Shown one piece after another: positions 15,510-26,507 of a DNA stretch of 64,000 bases; within the stretch, counting starts at the first letter, position 1; each line of letters starts with the position of its first letter. This DNA is from Diplosphaera chodatii. Lineage: Eukaryota > Chlorophyta > Trebouxiophyceae > Prasiolales > Stichococcaceae. Made by a program: the position numbers and the translations under genes. The notes under the pieces were generated by a model, which worked only from the letters and a program-made list of their open reading frames with translations, was not told where the DNA came from and made no database searches. The DNA is taken from positions 1,302,001 to 1,366,000 of the forward strand of contig JAALGY010000042.1 in the NCBI GenBank assembly GCA_032358165.1. The letters run 5' to 3'.

Positions 15510-18203
15510 ATGGCGCCAGCTGACGCGTCAGCGAAGCTGGGTCTGTCATTGGATGCCATCATTGCACAGAGCAACAAGTCTGGCGGCGGATATCGCGGCG
15601 GCCGCGGCTTCAGCGGCCGCACACGGGCGCTCAGCGAGTTCGACGCGGAGCCAGCGGAGCACCGCGAGCGCGAGCCCGCACCCAGCGGTGCGTGCCTCAA
15701 AATGGTGCTGCCGCTGCAGTGATTGCAGCGGAGTCCCAGCACTGCGCTAGCAACATGCGTGCATGCAAGCCCATGATCCGGTGCTGCGCAACGAGTGTGC
15801 CTGCGGCGTGCGAAGCTAAAGAACATGTTCGAGACCCTCATCTATGCATGTAGGTGGTGGCGGTGGCGGCGGCAGCGGCCGCAAGGTGTTTGTGGCCAAC
15901 CTGAGCTACGAGACCGGGTGGCAGGAGCTGAAGGACCACTTCAAGGCGGTCGGCAACGGTGGGCGATGTATAGCAAGAACATGGACGCGTGTTTTGCATA
16001 TCAGTCGTCCCTCTCGAGCCTGTTGTCGGCCACCTGCTTGCAGTGCAGCATGCACAGTCCTTGTCAGTGACAGGCGTTGAGGAGCCTTACATCGGGGCCC
16101 GCTCTCATGCCATGATGAAAGGGATCATTGTGTCATGAGGCAGCCATGCATGTCACCCGCTCAATGATGTGCATATTGTTGCAGTTACGTTCGCCGATGT
16201 GATGCGGGATGGCCCGGGCCAGCGCGCACGCTCCAAGGTGTGCGGCCACCAGGGCTTAGGGTTTGCCTGGCCTCCCAACTCCTGGCAGCTTTCGCCCCTG
16301 CCATGTAGTGTGTGGACCTGGACGCTGTCGGGCAGCCGTAGCAGGTGCAGCAACCTGCACCGAGCCACCTGCGGATTAATCATCAACGTCGCTCCCCTGC
16401 CGTCACCGCAGGGCTGCGGCATCGTGGAGTTCGACTCGCCCTCAGACGCGCAGGCGGCCATCGCGCAGCTCAACGAGTCGCAGGTGAGCGGCGGCAGCGT
16501 CGCAGCAGCGCAGGCACTTGTGGTGCTGTCAGAGCTCAGACACCGTTAGGCATCCCAATCGAGCCGTGCTGGCCCAGCAGGAGGAGGCTAGTGCGTGCAG
16601 CAGAGCGGATCCATCTGCTGTTGTGAAGCTTCGCCACTGCCGTGCCAGCAGCTACATGAACTCGCAGCCTAGGGGCAGTTGCCCCTCTGCAGCATGAGTC
16701 ACCTCCCTGTCACCTTCACACATTGCTCGAGCCACATTATGATTGCTCGCTAACATCATGGTTGCTCGCTATCTGCACAGCTGGACGGGCGCAACATCCT
16801 GGTGCGGGAGGACCGCGGCGGCTTCCAGCCGGGCGACGAGCCGAGGCGCGTGCGGGGCGAGTATGGAGACCGTGGAGACCGCGGGGACTACGGCCGGCGG
16901 GAGCGCTCGCGGTCCCCCATGCAGGCGCCCGCCGACATGCAGTGCTACGAGGTGCGCAGCTGGATGGTTCTTTCAGGGACGGCACGCTTGCCCACGACAG
17001 TTCTGGGTGCAGGCTGTCGTCCGTCACAGCGCCGTGCGAGCGGCGGGCCCATGGCGTGCAGTGCAAGCGCAGGGCGCTGGCTGCTGTATCAACCGGCCCT
17101 GGTGCCACAGGCTTGCTGCATGTAGCGCCACAGCGGATGGAAGTGAGCGCCAGGAGCAGTCCTGCAGCCGTTCCGCTGCACTACACCAGCCGCCAGCGGG
17201 CACCGACGGCTGCTGGTGCTGGCCCTGAGTCACGGCGCCACATGCAAGCATTGCCTTGGTGCTGTGCAGTGCGGCGAGTATGGGCACCGCGCGCGGGACT
17301 GCCCGAACCGGGGGCAGGGCGGCGGCCGGGGCTTCCAGCGCCGCGAGGAGGGCTCCCGCTACCCACCCCGCAGCGGCCGGCAGGTGCAGCCTGCAGCTGG
17401 ATGTACCCCTGCGCCTGCTGTCGTGTGCCCGAAGGCGGGAGGGCTGTGCTGTCTCCGATGCAGAGAGGCCGTCTGCCCCCACATTCTGGACCCTTCATGT
17501 CCTGAAAGTGGGCTGTCCTCGCGCAGATCGTGGTGCACGGGCTGCCCTACAGCTTCAGCTGGCAGGACCTGAAAGGTGAGTCGTCACGTGCTGTCAACGA
17601 TACTACCGTCAGCGCTGGTGTCAGCGTCATGCTTGGCGCGGCGCCTGGTCACAGGCGGCCCTTGCTTGCTGCCAAATGACCCCGGTCGAGCGGCACAAGT
17701 ACTCTTCTTCTGCCGTCCGCAGACCTGGCCAACGAGACGGGCGGCGCGGTGAAGGCGGACATCTCGCAGGACCGGCAGAGCGGGCGCTCGCGCGGCTTCG
17801 GCACCGTGCTGTTCGAGACGGAGGAGCAGGCGCAGGCCGCCATCGAGGTACGCCTTCCCCTTTATCTTGAAAGCAGCACTTTTGGACCGCATTGGTGACA
17901 AATCGCGTCATGCTTCGGCATCGTGCTGCTTGAGATGTAGGCGCAGGCGCAGGCCGCCATCCGAGGCGCACTTTCCCTCATCGAATTTGACAGAATTTGA
18001 TGTGTGATTTGTCGTCACACATCAACAAGCCTGGTGATGTGAGCAGTGGACCTGGCAGCTGCTATGCCAGTGGGCTGCCAGTCGAGTGAAGGTCGCAGAT
18101 CTCTGCAACAGTATTGACAACGTGGTCTGCTTCGCTGCAGGCGCTCCAGGGCCACGAGATTGATGGGCGCCACGTCAGCGCCAAGATGGACGAGTACGCC
18201 TGA
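15510..18203 (+). CDS. RNA-binding protein with two RRMs flanking a CCHC zinc knuckle and an ALY-like N-terminal motif
   Basis: Probable nuclear mRNA-binding or export/splicing factor of 309 aa. Exons: 15510-15687, 15854-15958, 16185-16237, 16412-16483, 16781-16951, 17270-17383, 17527-17575, 17723-17847, 18141-18203. The N-terminus KLGLSLDAIIAQ resembles the UAP56-binding motif of ALY/REF proteins and is followed by Gly/Arg-rich sequence. RRM1 has RNP2 KVFVANLSY and a degenerate RNP1 (GCGIVEF). An RS/RG linker leads to a zinc knuckle (CYECGEYGHRARDC) whose cysteines span the 16951/17270 junction. RRM2 has IVVHGLPYSF and RGFGTVLF. A TGTAA lies 145 bases after the stop. The ATG at 15510 is chosen because it puts the ALY-like motif at the N-terminus. 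The export role is inferred from that motif only. Confidence 0.87.
17912..17990 (+). pseudogene. Decayed copy of an RRM2 exon tail within the next intron
   Basis: This stretch repeats 17794-17871 (GCTTCGGCAtCGTGCTG, then GCGCAGGCGCAGGCCGCCAT). That source is the end of the RRM2 exon plus the start of the intron. The copy has an in-frame TAG, a one-base shift, and no GT where the donor stood, so it cannot replace the exon. Confidence 0.75.
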
Positions 18204-18347
18204 GCTCGGAGTCTGGGCCAGACCTGGCTAAAGTGCCAGAGCAGCCTGCAACGAATTCAAAAGGATGTTGCTGGTGTCTGGCCATCTGGCCTTGCCATCT
18301 GGCACACAAGCTGGCTGCAGGTGCTAGGGGTGCTGCGCACTCCTCGG

Positions 18348-18352
18348 TGTAA
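18348..18352 (+). terminator. TGTAA poly(A) signal of the RRM gene
   Basis: The pentamer lies 145 bases downstream of the TGA at 18201-18203, a usual spacing for green algal genes. Confidence 0.6.
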
Positions 18353-18548
18353 CCTTGACCTGGCCTGTCTTGAGCCCGCCTGCCTTAGTGCCCGCCAACG
18401 TCCGGGTGCCTTCTTTGGCTGGTTGCTGGCAGCTAGTTTTGTTCATGCCACGGGCTTTGCAACACTAGGCATTTAGCCTGAGGGTAGCTGGCACATGGTG
18501 TAAGACGAGAAGTGCACCGATTTGCTGTTGACAATGTAGAGCGACTGC

Positions 18549-18553
18549 TTACA
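18549..18553 (-). terminator. TGTAA poly(A) signal of the CDCA7-like gene
   Basis: Read on the minus strand, the pentamer lies about 165 bases beyond the stop of the CDCA7-like gene. Confidence 0.5.
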
Positions 18554-18717
18554 CAGCGCAGGCTTTGCACAGCGCAGGCTTTGTTGACCAGCGCTGTGGA
18601 CCTCAATATGCAGGCCAACTGCCTGCTTGTTGTTCCCCCTGACCACTCTGCAACCAGCAACCTCAACATAGCGTATATGCAAGTGCCACTTTCGGGGTCC
18701 CAGAGATGCAGCTCATC

Positions 18718-21004
18718 TTAAAGCCTCGCTTGCCCACTGCGCAGCCGCGTGACCAGCACATTCTCCTTGCCGAGTGCACAGCCGTCCCGCTTCCTGACCG
18801 TGGCGATGCTGCGGGTGCTGGCGGCCGCAGCCATGGCGCCCTTTCTGGGGCTGCAGGTTGCAGCAGCGGCAGCTGGCTTGGCGGCACCGGCCCCGGGAGA
18901 CGACGCTACTGCTGCTGAAGGCCGCCTGACGGGCTGGCTGCGTGTGCTGTTGTGTACATGCATGGGGCTGGGCGTTGCGCACGCCCATGCAGGGTTTCCG
19001 GCAGCGGTGGGGTCCAGGGGCCTGCCCAGACGGTCCGCAACAAGATGTGCCACCGAGGCAAACCCCTGTGCCTGCACCACCACCGACGCGCAATGTGCCA
19101 CGCTTCACTGTGCAACAGCCTCCTCCTCCGAGGTGCTGCCGTAGGGCTAGACATCATGCCCAGGGTGTACTCTCGTGAGAGGTGTAGCAAGCGGGGCAAC
19201 CGCACTGGCTGCGTCATCATACGGTGACCTGTGCCGTGGTTGGTGCACATCACGTGCGTGTCACGGCCATCACCTGCGCGCTGAAGATGGCGATGCCGGT
19301 GGGCTGCATGCCGCGCCGCTTCATGCAGATGCTGCTGTTGCAGATCAGGCCCTACAGCGAAACCACGCAACCAGTATTTGGCAGGGGTATCAGGGACCAC
19401 TAGGTTGACACACAACAGCCAGGCAGGCAACACTCTGGACAGTGCACCTGTGCGGCTGTCTACATTCAAGCAGGGGATGTGACAAACATGGAGATAGGGG
19501 TGCTCACAAACCCTAAACCCCAAACCCGCGCGCATGCACCTGGTCGGGGTGCTCAGCCTCGTAGCAGTGGGGGCACAGCCAGCTGCTTCCTGCCGCCCGC
19601 ACATTCTCCAGCACCTGCCCATACCGCACCAGCAGGCACGCCCGGCAGAAGCGGCCGCGCGACGTGCCGCACCGCCCGCACTCCGACTTGCCTGCCGCGC
19701 ACGGGGGCCGTACTCGACATCAGCTTGCGCGACTCGACCGGCTGTCAGCTGGCACTGGGGTGGCCACAGCCTTCCGGCAGCAGGAGCCAAACTGCAGAGG
19801 AGGAGCGCTGCCACTCTGCAGTTCAGGGACGAGTTGTGTCCTCTGCCAAACGACCCTGAGCAGATTACGTACCAATGCAGTCGGCGTCGGGGTCGCGGTT
19901 TGCGCAGCGCGGGCAGCCCGCCTCGCCGCACAGCTTCTTCTGCGCCAGGTTCAGAGGGAACAGCCGCTCAACTCGGCACATGTCCGGCAGATGCAGCCTG
20001 CGTCACACTTGGATGCCTTTTTGAGCACAGCGGGAGCTGATGTCGATGGGCAACCAACGTCGATGGTGATGCGATGCAATCGGCTCCCACCTGGCGGCAG
20101 AAGTGGCAGCAGATGCCCGCCGCCTGGTCGTATATGGAGCCCCGCGCCTGGCTGCTGCAGCGCTGCGCCGCCTCCGCCGCCGTCAGCGGCCGTGGCGGCG
20201 CCGCTGCAGGCGGGCTGCTGGCGGCGCTACTGGGCCTCTTTGTGGGCTTGCCGCTGCCGGCGACCAGCTTGCCGGACACTGCTGCAGATGCCTTGCCTGG
20301 AGTTGGAGCAGCGTTCATGGCATCAGGCGGATGGTCCCGTCACACGTCGCCATGCTGTGCCCATGCTGTTGCAGAGATCCAACTTGACCAGTGGACCTAT
20401 ACATAGGGCGCTTCGAAACGTGAGCAGGCTCATGTTGCATGACGCACGCTCAATCGCGGCGCCCTCCTCGGGTGACAGGCCCTTGAACTCGGCGGGGCCG
20501 CCGCTCAGGCGGGGGCTGCTTCGGGAGGGCGGCGTGCGCCCCTTCACCTGGATTGACGGATTCAGATTTCATAACCTACTTTAGATTTTGCTGTGGGAGG
20601 CGTGAGCGTGGCTGAATGCAGCGGTGCGTTGCAGTTTGCTTGTGTCGCTCACATGCCCTAAGGCTGACAATCTCGCCGCTGAAGGCATGTGTCACCAAAT
20701 TGTGTGCGGGAGCAGGCTGGCAGCACACCTTGCGGGCAGCGGGCCGCTTCAAGGGGTTTTTGACGACCCTGAAGGCGCCGTCCAGCAGCGTCCGCTGCTG
20801 GAGCACGCCCAGCGCCGCTGCGATCATGCAAGCATGGGGATGTCAGCTAGCAGAGTGACTCGACATATCACTGCTAGGCGTCTTGGTCACAAATCGATCG
20901 CGCTGCACGTGTCAGCAGCAAAACGCACCTAGCCTCTGCTGATTCTCGCGGATGCGATTTTGACGCTCTGCTTCATATGCATTGGGCTGCAATACCATTG
21001 CCAT
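18718..21004 (-). CDS. CDCA7-like protein with zf-4CXXC_R1 zinc-finger domain
   Basis: Probable nuclear chromatin protein of 368 aa. CDCA7 family members partner with HELLS/DDM1 remodellers in DNA-methylation upkeep; that role is inferred here. Exons: 20929-21004, 20729-20817, 20448-20547, 20091-20281, 19873-19939, 19540-19691, 19274-19351, 18718-19071, all in phase. The N-terminus has the YEAERQNRIRENQQRL helix typical of plant relatives, then basic Ser/Pro-rich sequence with SSPRLSG. The finger begins ICCHFCRQ and continues CGRCGTSRGRFCRACLLVRY, WLCPHC and ICNSSICMKRRGMQPTGIAI. It finishes with the family's GFASVAHLV tract. A cysteine-bearing segment (KKLCGEAGCPRCANRDPDAD) sits between the first CXXC and the GRFC part and may be an insertion. 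The last 80 residues look low-complexity, and the final exon could be shorter. Confidence 0.87.
19508..19527. repeat. Telomere-like CCCTAAA motif inside an intron
   Basis: Three near-perfect AAACCC(T/C)(A) units lie in the intron just past the donor at 19540 of the CDCA7-like gene. Confidence 0.5.
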
Positions 21005-21593
21005 CTGGCAAGCAGCCGGGAAGGTTGTCGGCACCGCCTGCGGTCCAAGCAAACGTTGCAATGTGTTATCAAGCTCCGTGTCAATAACGCTGTTTCTGCC
21101 TGCAGTCGGAGTCTCGTGAAGGTGTGGCTGCGAACGTGCATGTCGACTGCACACAGCTTTTGAATTCTCCGTGCATGTGTCCCGTTTCCACATCTCCCTG
21201 CCCCTTGATGGCTGAGATCGCTCGGGCCTGCAGAGCTGGTACCCCGAGATAACGCCTGCAGAAGCACTTCTCGGCTTACAGTCAGCTGGGAATGAAAGAG
21301 CCCTGCAGCCTCATCTGGATGCCAGGCGACAACAGCAGTGTCTAAGATCTGCATGCCTCCTTGCCTGTGAAGCGCTGCTGTGCCGCGCTGCTTCCCCTGC
21401 AGCTTTGGCGCTGTTGTTGGCGCCTTGCGGTTTTCCACACCCAGCAACTGTCGGTGCTGGGCCCGCTGCTGCAGCACGGGGGCTGCGCAGCACCTGCGTC
21501 ATGTGACGCCAACATGCCGCGCAGCGGCTCGACATAGCTTGAGACGCTTGAAGTGGATAAGTTGCTGCTGACACCAAGGCGGTCTGGGGGGCC
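21005..21593. promoter_or_regulatory. Divergent intergenic region between CDCA7-like and MED8
   Basis: 589 bases separate two outward-facing start codons. This probably holds both promoters and 5' UTRs. No further coding signal is seen. Confidence 0.5.
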
Positions 21594-23900
21594 ATGGCGG
21601 CGCCCACAGGGTCCTCCTCTGCGCAGCAGCAGTCCAAGCCCTCCACAGGCGAGTCTCAGTCACATGTCAATGGATTGCATGTGTCGAACATGCGGGGCCC
21701 ATCACCTGAGCCTAGAGGGCTCCCAGCAGCAACAGCCGGCTCATGTGCACCTTACGGCGCACGGCACGGCCTCGATCCAGGCGCACAGCTGGCTGGCAGC
21801 TGCCGCCAGACAGCAGCAATGTTGGCCGCTGCTGCTCCCGCATCTCTCCGTGATGGCAACCGCTCCCGCTGGTCGTTTGGGTGCTTTGTTGCTGGCGTGC
21901 GGAGCCGCGACCGCCTTCCAGCAGCTGCTGCGTGGCTTGCGCTTGCAACATAGCGACTGCAGTGCTGTCCGATCTCGTCGCCCTACCCTCGACATCACCA
22001 TTGCATGCTGGCCTGAAGGCTGCCCTGCTCGGCGCAGAGGCCACCGCCTTCCAGCAGCTGCTGCGGGGTGGGGGCCGGGGGGAGATGGGGCTTGACGCGC
22101 TGGCGGCGCGGGCGCGGGACCTGCAGAAGTCCCTGGACCAGATGGCTACAGGGCTGGCCGTCAACGCCCACAACATCACCTGGTGCGCCGCGGTCGACGG
22201 TTGCGAGGGATGACCCCGCAGACAAAGCAGCATGGCTGCAGATGTGCCGAAGTGGTCAGTCTGTGCCTTGCAGCACAGGTTCTGCTTTTGGGTGATGCCA
22301 CCAGAAAGGCCGCCTCAACGACCATGTTTCTGCATGGTGCAGGACGGACGCGCTGCAGCGGTTTGCGGTGCTGCAGGTGCAGTGGCAGCAGCTGGCGGCG
22401 CAGCTGCGGCCGCTGGCCAAGCACTACGTGGCGCACCCCAAGGTGCTGTTCTCTCTTCGCCCAGCACTCAGCAGGTCAGCACATGCTCCACACGTGCTGG
22501 TGGCAGACCGTCACTCGCTGGACATCTGTTTGCGCCACCAGAGCTGGGTACCTGGAACACCTTTGCACGTGCGATGCGCTGCACAGGCGGTGGACGCTGA
22601 CTCGGCACGCGTGCTGCCCATCATCCTGGCCACCAAGCTGCTGCCGGAGATGGAGGCGGCCGACGCGGCGGCGCTGGCATTACATAAGGCAGCCGCCGGC
22701 GGCGCCAGCGCCGAGGCGCAGTACGGCGCCCTGCTGGTGAGTCTTCGGACGGGGCTCCGACCCAAGCGGTGGTGCTTTTCAAGTTGGCGGTGTGCCGGCA
22801 TAGACACAGGCACTGCCGGGGGCCGGGCGCTCACAGTGCACAAAACGGATGCCAGCAGTGCAAGCGCAGTGAACTGCTGACAAGTCTCCGGAACACATGT
22901 GCAGCCGGACCAACCATAAGTTCTTGACTTGATGGCTTTGCTGTGCTGAGGGGTCATGCGCCCAGCTGCCCATGCCGCATGCGCTACCAGCAGCTGGGCT
23001 TGCCTCGGAGACTCTGTTCAACAAGAAAATGGAAGTGTGCTCAAAGACTGGGTCGGGCAGGCACCCATGCACAGAGCAGCCCCAATGCAGGGCACTCATG
23101 GTGGTCGCGTTGAGGGCCGGGCGCATGATGCCTGTCCGTGCTACTCTCCTTGTATCAGTGTGGAGGCTGCGCGGGAGCTCCATCTCAGACATCACGGACA
23201 ACCTGTGTTTGTCGTCCAGAGCGCTTCGCGGCTCCCGATGCTGACCAGGCATGAGGGTGGAACTGGCTAGCTCCTGAAATCGCCGCAAAGCCTGCCTGCA
23301 GAAGTCCGCTGAGCGCTACAATGCCGGGTTGGATCGGCTGACGGCGGCGGGCAGGGAAGGCGGGACGCCTGGGGTGCTGGATGCGGGAAGCGATCTGCGG
23401 AGGGAGATCACGGCCGCCGGGCGGTCTGCCGGCCCTGTAGTGGGCGGCGCAGCAGCACTCCGCCGCTCAGCCGCTGAGACGGTAGGTCGAACAGTCTCGA
23501 CTGTCCTGTGTTGGTCCCATGTTGCAAGTGCTTTGCTGCTGACGAGCACTGTACTGGCGGTCTGCATGCACAGAGTGCCAAGCAGTGTGTCGCTGCTGTA
23601 TGTACGGTTTGATGCAATCCTGCCGAGAGCATGCTGCAGTCATCGCGCACCTTGTTCAGGCAAAGTGCAGCATCACCTGTGCGCGCCAGATGTCTGAAAA
23701 GTGAAGTCATTTCACTGCACTGAGATCAACCAGTCTGCGTATAGGCATCGTGCAGAATGCTGACCGTAGCCAGATCGTTGGGTAGCTTCACAGCCAGATC
23801 TGAGACTGTGCTGCGTCGGCAGGTGCTGCCGCGAAAGCGCAAGACGCCGGAAGCAGAGGTGCTGCTGGCCGCCGTCACGACAGGGCAGGGCCTGCGCTGA
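21594..23900 (+). CDS. MED8: Mediator of RNA polymerase II transcription subunit 8
   Basis: Head-module subunit of the nuclear Mediator complex, bridging regulators and RNA polymerase II. Modelled exons 21594-21648, 22038-22182, 22343-22442, 22587-22736, 23302-23481, 23823-23900 give 235 aa. The family core is clear: LDALAARARDLQKSLDQM, then NITW, then FAVLQVQWQQLAAQL, KHYVAHPK, and VLPIILATKLLPEMEA. The C-terminal part (ERYNAGLDRLTA) ends in a basic KRKTPEAE segment. The first exon is short, and joining it needs a GC donor at 21649-21650; this is the least certain junction. A related fragment of exon 2 lies in that intron at 21908-21936. A decayed 3' copy of the gene lies 3 kb downstream at 26508-27011. 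Confidence 0.82.
21908..21936 (+). repeat. Fragment duplicated from MED8 exon 2
   Basis: The segment encoding ATAFQQLLRG occurs at 21908-21936 and again at 22041-22070, differing at about four bases. The second copy is in the coding exon; the first lies in the preceding intron without a good acceptor. Confidence 0.6.
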
Positions 23901-24486
23901 CAGACTTTGGAGCCGCACGGTTGCCGGAGAGGTCTTGCAAGTGGGTCATGCCCGGATCACACGTAGCCACATTGATACACACAGAACAAAGCAAATGCTT
24001 CTGGCTCAATCTACACATTCTCCATCTTGCATCACATGGACCCTTCAAGGCATGCAATAACGTTGGCTGCAGCTCAATGTATCAATCACTGCGCTTCGTT
24101 GTTACAACCTAGCAATCTACAGCGGCGCAGCCCTGCAGTTGTAGAAGCAACATTTCCCTTGCAAATGCACGCCTCTGCAGACAGTACTCCTTTCGCAACC
24201 CTCTGCACCTACCGCCGTATGCTTTTCTTCAAACAGCAGTCAGGAAACACACAACTCAGCAAAACGTTGTAGACATGCTAGGTGGCCTTGATATCGGAAC
24301 GACCAATGCCTGCACATCTGCAGGACTTTTGATGTCACACCATGAGTACTTAGTGTTCTCAGCAGCATCGGCCAGCTCCTTGTTTGCCTCTTGCAGCCTC
24401 AGGTGCACAGCGTTCTGAGGGGTCTCCGTGCTTGGAAGGAACGCTGCAGCTGTCTTGTGACGATGGCACAGTGTGGCTGGTAGGTG
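23901..24486. other. Convergent intergenic region after MED8
   Basis: No gene is supported. A minus-strand frame around 24340-24420 encodes a short helical-looking stretch (LRLQEANKELADAAENT), but it has no start and no clear splice context. Confidence 0.35.
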
Positions 24487-25284
24487 TCATGTGCACACGC
24501 CGCCGAAGCACACTGTCGCGCCGCAGCAGTCTGCAGCACATGCCACAGCACATGCTCGCCGTGCAAAGCTCTCGCTGGCAACTCAGTTGACAAAGCAAAC
24601 CTCCTCATACTGATCGTCACATGTGAGAGCTGCACACCATAATCGGCGGTGCACCCGGAGCTACCGTGGGGCAGGCAGCAGCAGTCGCAGAAGTTCCCGC
24701 AGATGAGGCCCTCTGCATCAGCACATAGGCACATCGCCCAGGTTAGGCAACACCTAGACGCATGTGGTCTGGGTGCGAGCATACATGCTGCCTGGCCGCA
24801 GCGCCATTGCTGCAGCACTCATGAGCAACACACGGTACCAGAATGCTCAGCTGCCCATTAATCAGGTCCCAGAACGGCATGATGATCAGGACCGACGAGA
24901 CAGATTGCCATGTGGCGACGCACGGTTGCAGTCTTGGTCGCCGTTGCAGAAGTCGCCGTTCTGCAATGCCATGCCATGGCAGGGCTAATCATATCAGGAA
25001 CAGCCGAGCGTGCATGACGAGGCTTGCTATGTAAACAGCAGCGGCAAGTTTGGCGCTGTGGTCAGGCAGCAGCGACAGCAATACAACCCTTGTTGGTGGC
25101 GCACCCTGCCGGTCGTGTGGCTCACAATGGTGTTGACCTCCGTAGCGATTGGGTCGGTGTAGCTGAGCCAGTCAATTTGGTGCAGCCGGCGTGGCTGGCC
25201 AACACCCTGTGGCGAAGCCCAGCCAGCGCTGACGCTGCACAGCAGCAACGTCGCCATCACACATGTCACAGCCACAATTTTCAT
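24487..25284 (-). CDS. Putative small secreted cysteine-rich peptide
   Basis: Predicted 102-aa precursor built from exons 25105-25284, 24924-24960, 24665-24712 and 24487-24530, with all phases closing. It opens with a clear signal peptide (MKIVAVTCVMATLLLCSVSAGWA). A short polar propeptide-like stretch follows, ending at HTTGR. The C-terminal domain of about 42 residues holds 12 cysteines, written as C5C6C3C1CCC4CC5C4C (numbers are residues between cysteines). Cysteine pairs separated by small loops suggest a disulfide-knotted peptide such as a knottin, but I recognise no named family. Splice sites are ordinary GT-AG, two with TGCAG acceptors. The last exon is the weakest part. Single reading frames here are too short to be noticed without splicing. 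Confidence 0.5.
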
Positions 25285-26507
25285 GTTTGGTGTGTGCCTC
25301 GGAATGAAAGCTCATCAGTAGATGTCACCATGCTGACTTCGTGCTGACTCATCACTTTGATGACAAGTGCTGGCATATCGCCATTATTGTATTACATGGG
25401 CTGACATCGCAGCTGCTGCTGCCAACTTTCAACATGCTCCGTGGCCACGACCAGAACATGCGTGCACGCACAACCGCCGTAGATTCCGCCGTTGCAATTC
25501 TGCCCGCAGCCGGCCGACTGCAACTAGCGAACAATGTAGGTGCGGGACGCAAGGAGAAGCCTCTGATCTGCCGCACTTTGGTGAGAACTCCCCACCATGC
25601 GTCGGTGCTTTGCTTGTTTGATGACTCATCAGCACCGCCGTCTGCTTTGAATCAATACAATGGCACTCCTTACAGAGTGTTGCAAACAGACAGGCAACAC
25701 TTCTCACCAACGGCATGTTGCTCACGAGATGAAACAGTTTCAGCCTGTCTAACTCACCACCGGCTCAAAGCTTGCAATATTTCAGTGCACCCAGCGACCT
25801 CGGGCCATCCAACATTCTCCTGACTAGGCCGCTTTGAGTGTCGATGCAACATTCATGCTAACAAACCTGCTGGTCAGATGGACGCTGCAGCAGCCCGCTG
25901 CTGACCAGCAGCTGCTTTGGTCCAGCCAAGCGGCTGCCATTCCCACAGCATGCTCGTCAAATCGACACAGCGCGGCCGCGCTGCACCTGGTGGGTGTCGC
26001 CGCTCCTGCGGCTGCTTGCGCGCACGTGCTGCTCAGCTGCAAGCTGTTCCCTGAAGCTGCTCCCACTGCCAGTGCTGCGGCTCCAGCACGGGCCAGGGCC
26101 GGCGCACGGGGTCGTTCGCGGCCTTGCCCAAGGTCGTGCGCCGTGGCCACCGCCGCAGCCGGCGACCAAACCAGCCCCGCCCGCAGCTGGTAGCTGCAGC
26201 CCTCCAGCGGCAGCAATGCGTTGACAACCTTCATCCTGTAGCAGCTCATCAGACTTTCAGGCTCGGTACCTTCCAGAGGGCAATGCGTCAACCGCCATCG
26301 GCATGCGACAGAGGCCTCGGCAACAGCACAACGGCGGCCGGGTAATGACACAGCTTGGTGTGTTAGTCTGGGGTCTGCACCAGCCTCTCGGGTCGTTAAC
26401 AATGACCGATTATTATGCCATTCAATATAAAAAAAGCACCCAGTGGTGTAGTCATGCGCAGTTGGAACCTGTCTTCCCTCCTGAGCTTGGTCACATCTGC
26501 CTGCAGA
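25285..26507. other. Gap with one unassigned minus-strand open frame
   Basis: An open frame of 192 codons runs 26402-25824 on the minus strand. It is GC- and Ala-rich with no motif, signal or splice support that I recognise, so I do not call it a gene. The remainder (25285-25820) is AT-richer and shows nothing. Confidence 0.3.

Larger units (their letters stand above)
18204..18717. other. Convergent intergenic region (3' UTRs of the RRM and CDCA7-like genes)
   Basis: Two genes end here tail to tail. It contains a poly(A) signal for each strand and one 16-base direct repeat at about 18552-18583. No further gene is visible. Confidence 0.6.

Noticed and set aside
25824..26402. 192-codon minus-strand open frame as a protein gene
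   Set aside because: It is Ala-rich with no recognised motif, signal or splice context, and GC-rich sequence yields such frames often.
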